From positions 1 to 64,000 of the forward strand of contig QRDG01000406.1 of the NCBI GenBank assembly GCA_012064385.1: DNA of 64,000 nucleotides. The letters run 5' to 3'. The notes under the pieces were generated by a model. It was not told where the DNA came from. It made no database searches and saw only the letters and a list, made by a program, of their open reading frames with translations. Each line of letters starts with the position of its first letter. Positions within the stretch are counted from its first letter, which is position 1. The stretch comes from Puccinellia tenuiflora (lineage: Eukaryota; Streptophyta; Magnoliopsida; Poales; Poaceae). Shown piece by piece: positions 60,135-64,000 of the stretch. Made by a program: the position numbers and the translations under genes.

Positions 60135-63100
60135 TACCTGGACCGAGAGAAGCCTAAGTTGCTGGGATACTCTGTGGTGCTCGCAGCGGTCCAAGGTGAT
60201 AAAGAGAGCAAGGCCATGATCCATCATTGCCGAATGGGGCACATTTCTTTTGATAAGATGAGCAGAGTTTGTCCTGATGTAATGAGTGGAGTAGACATGA
60301 ACAAACTGAAATGTGATGCATGTGAGTATGCTAAACATACTAGAACATCTTATGTGAGTAAGGGGCTGAGAAGTATAGCTCCCTTCACTCTTGTGCACTC
60401 TGATGTATGGACATGTCCTACTATGTCGATTAGTGGAATGAAATATTTTGTAACCTTCATTGATTGCTATACCCGCATGACCTGGGTGTATCTTTTACGC
60501 CACAAAGATGAGGTGTTTCAATGCTTTCAGGACTTCGGTGCATATGTAAACACTCAATTTGGAGTGCAGGTGCAAATGCTCAGGTCTGATAATGGGACAG
60601 AGTATGTTAACAACAGATTTGGCAGATTCTTATCCGAGAAAGGTATCATGCATCAAACTTCCTGCCCAGATACTCCTCCTCAAAATGGAGTAGCTGAAAG
60701 AAAGAATCGACACATATTAGAGGTAACTCGCTCTCTCATGTACACTATGAATGTACCGAAATTTCTGTGGAGTGAGGCAGTTCTAACTGCTACCTTTCTT
60801 ATTAATCGCATGCCTTCACGGATTATGGGCATGAAATCGCCATGTGAACTTTTATTTGGAGAAAACAAATTTCCTGTTGCCCCCAAGGTCTTTGGCTGCA
60901 CTTGCTTTGTCAGGGATCACAGACCATCAGTAAGTAAGCTTGATCCCAAGGCTGTGAAATGCATTTTTATTGGCTATCCTCCAGGACAACAAGGATATAA
61001 ATGCTGGAATCCAACTGAGCGCAGAACTTTTGTGAGTATGGATGTCACCTTTCGTGAATCTGAACCCTTTTATGGTGAGCAAACAGACTTAAGCATATTG
61101 TTTGAGGATCTTGATCATCTGTCACAGTTGAGGGCTGATCAAGAGGGGGAGAATACAAACAGTACAGTCACACCTGCAGAAAATTCTGATGCAACAACAA
61201 AGGGTCAACCTTTTCCGCTGGCGATTGGATCGGATCTGATCTCTTCAGATTCTGAAGCTGATGGTGCCCATGTAACTGCACCACAACAGGGTACCCATGT
61301 AACTGCACTACAACAGGGCCAAGAAAAGCAACTTCAAGTGTACACAAGGAGGCGACGTGAGAATGCTGAACAGGGGGAGAATGATAATTTGGTACAGGGG
61401 TCACAAATACAAGAGGAAGAACAATCTGCTGAAGACAGTTCATCGAGTGCACTGTTGGAGGCGAACTCAAATACCACTGGAGGATCGACAGACCTACCAA
61501 TTGCACTAAGAAAGGGGACTAGAGCAGCTACAAGCAGACCTGTGAAGAAATATGGGTTTAATGTTCATGACATCAGCAACTATGTGTCTTATGAAGCCTT
61601 GTCACCCTCCCATCTGGCATTTGTTGCGTCTCTCCAATTAGCGCATATTCCTACTGATTGGACAGTTGCAAAACAAGATCCTAAATGGTGTGCTGCTATG
61701 AGAGAAGAGTTGGAAGCATTAAGGAAGAATCAAACTTGGGAGTTGACTACCTTACCAGATGGAAAGAAAGCAGTTGGATGCAAGTGGGTGTTTACAGTCA
61801 AACAAAGTCCGGAGGGAAAGATAGAAAGGTATAAGGCAAGGTTGGTTGCAAGGGGATATAGTCAAACATATGGGATTGACTATGACGAAACCTTTGCCCC
61901 TGTGGCGAAAATGAACACTGTGAGGATCTTGATATCCTGTGCAGCAAATTTTGGATGGCCACTACATCAGCTTGATGTGAAGAATGCCTTCTTGCATGGT
62001 GACCTTAAAGAAGAGGTGTATATGGAGGTACCACCAGGAATGGCTGCTGCTGAAAATGGAGGTAAAGTGTGCAAACTAAAAAAGGCTCTCTATGGTCTGA
62101 AACAATCTCCAAGAGCCTGGTTTGATCGGTTCAGAAGGGCCGTGTGTGCCATGGGATATAGACAGTGCAATGGTGATCACACTGTGTTTTACAAGCATTT
62201 AAACAAAAGGATTACTATTCTGGCGGTTTATGTGGATGATATTATAATTACTGGGGATGATGAAGCTGAAATACTCAGATTGAAGAAGTATCTAAGTAGG
62301 GTTTTTGAGGTGAAGGATCTCGGCCAACTCAAGTATTTTCTTGGGATAGAAATAGCACGATCGGCAAGGGGCATAGTGTTGTCACAACGCAGGTATGTTC
62401 TAGACCTGTTGAATGACACAGGAATGATGCAGTGTCGAGCAGCCGCAACCCCCATTGGTCAAAATTATAAGATAACAGCTGAATCTGGAGAATTGGTGGA
62501 AAAGGAAACTTATCAAAGACTTGTAGGAAGGTTGCTATATTTATGTCATACAAGGCCAGACATTGCTTATGCAGTGAGCATTGCAAGTAGATATATGCAT
62601 GAACCAAGGACTGGTCACCTAGATACAGTACATCAAATTCTGAGGTACCTAAAGGGAACTCCAGGAAAGGGGTTATGGTTCAGAAGTAATGGACATCTAG
62701 TAATAGATGGTTATAGTGATGCTGATTGGGCAAGTTGTCTTGATGACAGGAGGTCAACTTCAGGATATTGTGTATTTGTTGGAGGTAACCTCGTATCATG
62801 GAGGAGTAAAAAGCAACAAGTTGTATCAAAGTCAACCGCTGAAGCTGAGTACCGTGCCATGTCTGAAGGATTGAGTGATATGCTATGGGTAAAAAATCTC
62901 TTAAGTGAGTTGAAGGTGCTAAGAGATGGTCATTTAAATGTTTGGTGTGATAACAAGTCAGCAATATGTATAGCAAACAATCCAGTCCAACATGACAGAA
63001 CCAAACATATAGAGATTGACAGATTCTTTATCAAGGAGAAATTAGATGCTGGAATTATCAAGATTGATTATGTGAACACTAGACAGCAGATTGCAGATTG

Positions 63101-63182
63101 TTTAACAAAAGGACTGGGAACAAAGGAATGCAACTTGGCTTGTGACAAGATGGGGATGATAGATATATATCACCCATCTTGA
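60135..63182 (+). pseudogene. Copia integrase, reverse transcriptase and RNase H
   Basis: In frame with gag beyond the TAG; the first Met is at 60159. GAG-pre-integrase finger HHCRMGH...CDACEYAKH. DDE triad at Asp 60402, Asp 60588 and Glu 60696, with 35 residues between the last two. RT motif YVDD at 62229-62240 and RNase H near YSDADWASCLDDRRSTSGY. Ends TGA 63180-63182. No other lesion is visible. Without readthrough at 60132 this part would not be made. Confidence 0.93.
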
Positions 63183-63189
63183 GGGGGAG

Positions 63190-63352
63190 TGTTGAACCGT
63201 TACTGGGCTTTATATTTCTGGCCCATGTGACCCATTAACTCAAGTGACCCAGAGGGGTATATAAGTGGTGCTGCCTATGTGGAAACCCTAAGAGCTCAAG
63301 ACATACACGTTGGTGGCTGCTGCTCCTAGGTTAGCCACTCTCATCTTCTACA
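63190..63352 (+). repeat. 3' LTR of the Copia
   Basis: 163 bp, TGTTGAACC...TTCTACA. TATA box at 63258-63264. Confidence 0.95.
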
Positions 63353-63490
63353 GATTCAGTTGGTGGTTCCAATAGGACGAGTACATTGGGTTATGAAGAC
63401 GAGTGGGCAAGATTATATTTGGAGTTATAGGCATAATGTGATGATCTAATGGAGTTCATAATGACTGGATTTTGTGGTTTGGAAATTCTT
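63353..63490. repeat. Spacer of higher-order unit 3, right of the Copia
   Basis: Continues the sequence interrupted at 58352 (GATTCAGTTGGTGGTTCC matches GATTCATTTATGGTGGTTCT in the other units). Confidence 0.8.
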
Positions 63491-64000
63491 AGTTCGTATG
63501 TTCGATAGTTATTTCGACTTGCTCTTATTAATGTTGCAATTTGGTTTAGTTGGAGATGTTCTTAATTGGCTTGATGAAAATTTTATTGGCGCTATATTTA
63601 GTTAATTTCTCATTGTTCTTTTCAGCTCGTATGTTCGATATTTATTTTGACTTGCTCTTATTGTTGTTGCAATTTGGTTTACTTGCTCTCTTTAATGTTG
63701 CAATTTGGTTTAGTTGGAGATCCTTTTAATTGGCTTTATAAAAATTTGATTGACGGTATATTTAGTTAATTTTGTTTCTGTCGACTAGCTTGTATGTTCG
63801 GTGGTTATTTTGACTTGCTCTTATTATTGTTGTTGCAATTTGGTTTAGTTGGAGATTCTCTTAACTAGCTTTATGAAAAATTGATTCCCGATATATTTAA
63901 TTAATTCCTCATTGCTCTTTTCGACTAGTTTGTATGTACGATTGTTATTTTGATTTGCTCTTATTAATGTTACAATTTGGTTTAGTTGGAAATCCTCTTA
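63491..64000 (+). repeat. Satellite array D, running out of the window
   Basis: 137-bp monomers as in arrays A-C, with some shortened units near 63670. Confidence 0.85.

Larger units (their letters stand above)
58353..63352 (+). mobile_element. Young Copia LTR retrotransposon in the satellite
   Basis: Short LTRs (163 bp at right; 146 bp at left, lacking the first 17), an initiator-tRNA-Met primer site (58499-58510) and a purine tract GAGGGGGAG (63181-63189). Order is gag, protease, integrase, RT, RNase H, as in Copia. The 146 shared LTR bases are identical. The first LTR bases and the left target copy are missing, so no target duplication is visible. One amber codon interrupts the single reading frame. 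Confidence 0.95.

Noticed and set aside
52974..64000. CRISPR-like array
   Set aside because: The repeats are contiguous 137-bp monomers without unique spacers, in a plant genome.

Overview
The window is plant nuclear DNA, almost certainly from a Pooideae or Triticeae grass. The signs are nested LTR retrotransposons, LTRs opening with TGATACGTC, tRNA-Asp and initiator-tRNA-Met primer sites, Stowaway and Tourist-like MITEs, truncated LINEs, and GT-AG introns in the one intact gene. The species call is inference. Nothing prokaryotic is present.

Layout. (1) 1-30180 is a nested stack of Gypsy-type retrotransposons. A minus-strand element with a tRNA-Asp primer site (element A) occurs as a tandem internal-LTR-internal chimera. 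It is split by a complete young element (element 1, 1318-14590; 1102-bp LTRs differing at 7 sites; target duplication AAGTT). It is then joined to a 5'-truncated second Tat-like element (element 2, 22421-30180). Elements 1 and 2 have the order gag, protease, reverse transcriptase, double RNase H, integrase, followed by a convergent minus-strand gene. In element 1 that antisense gene has a clean 86-nt intron and could encode 1124 aa. (2) 30181-43203 is a patchwork of MITEs, 5'-truncated LINEs, an NLR fragment, a pyrimidine-rich low-complexity tract, and DNA transposons. One of these has long inverted ends, carries EXO70 pieces, and ends close to the promoter of the next gene. (3) 43473-47091 (+) is the only intact host gene: nine exons, 613 aa, a YTH-domain m6A reader of the plant ECT family. 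(4) 47092-52300 holds gene debris: an intron-free, frameshifted UPL6-like E3 ligase fragment, an unidentified exon-like segment, and a 1.4-kb genomic duplicate of the middle of the YTH gene flanked by 22-bp direct repeats. (5) 52974-64000 is an AT-rich tandem array of about 137-bp monomers organised into 1577-1579-bp higher-order units. A very young Copia element (58353-63352, identical LTRs) interrupts the third unit.

Functionally, only the YTH gene looks like a working host gene. It would read N6-methyladenosine in mRNA. The transposon genes are mostly broken: element 1 by two stops and two frameshifts, element 2 by nine in-frame stops and no frameshift, and the Copia by one amber codon. 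Elements 1 and 2 both carry an in-frame TAG at the same place between protease and reverse transcriptase.
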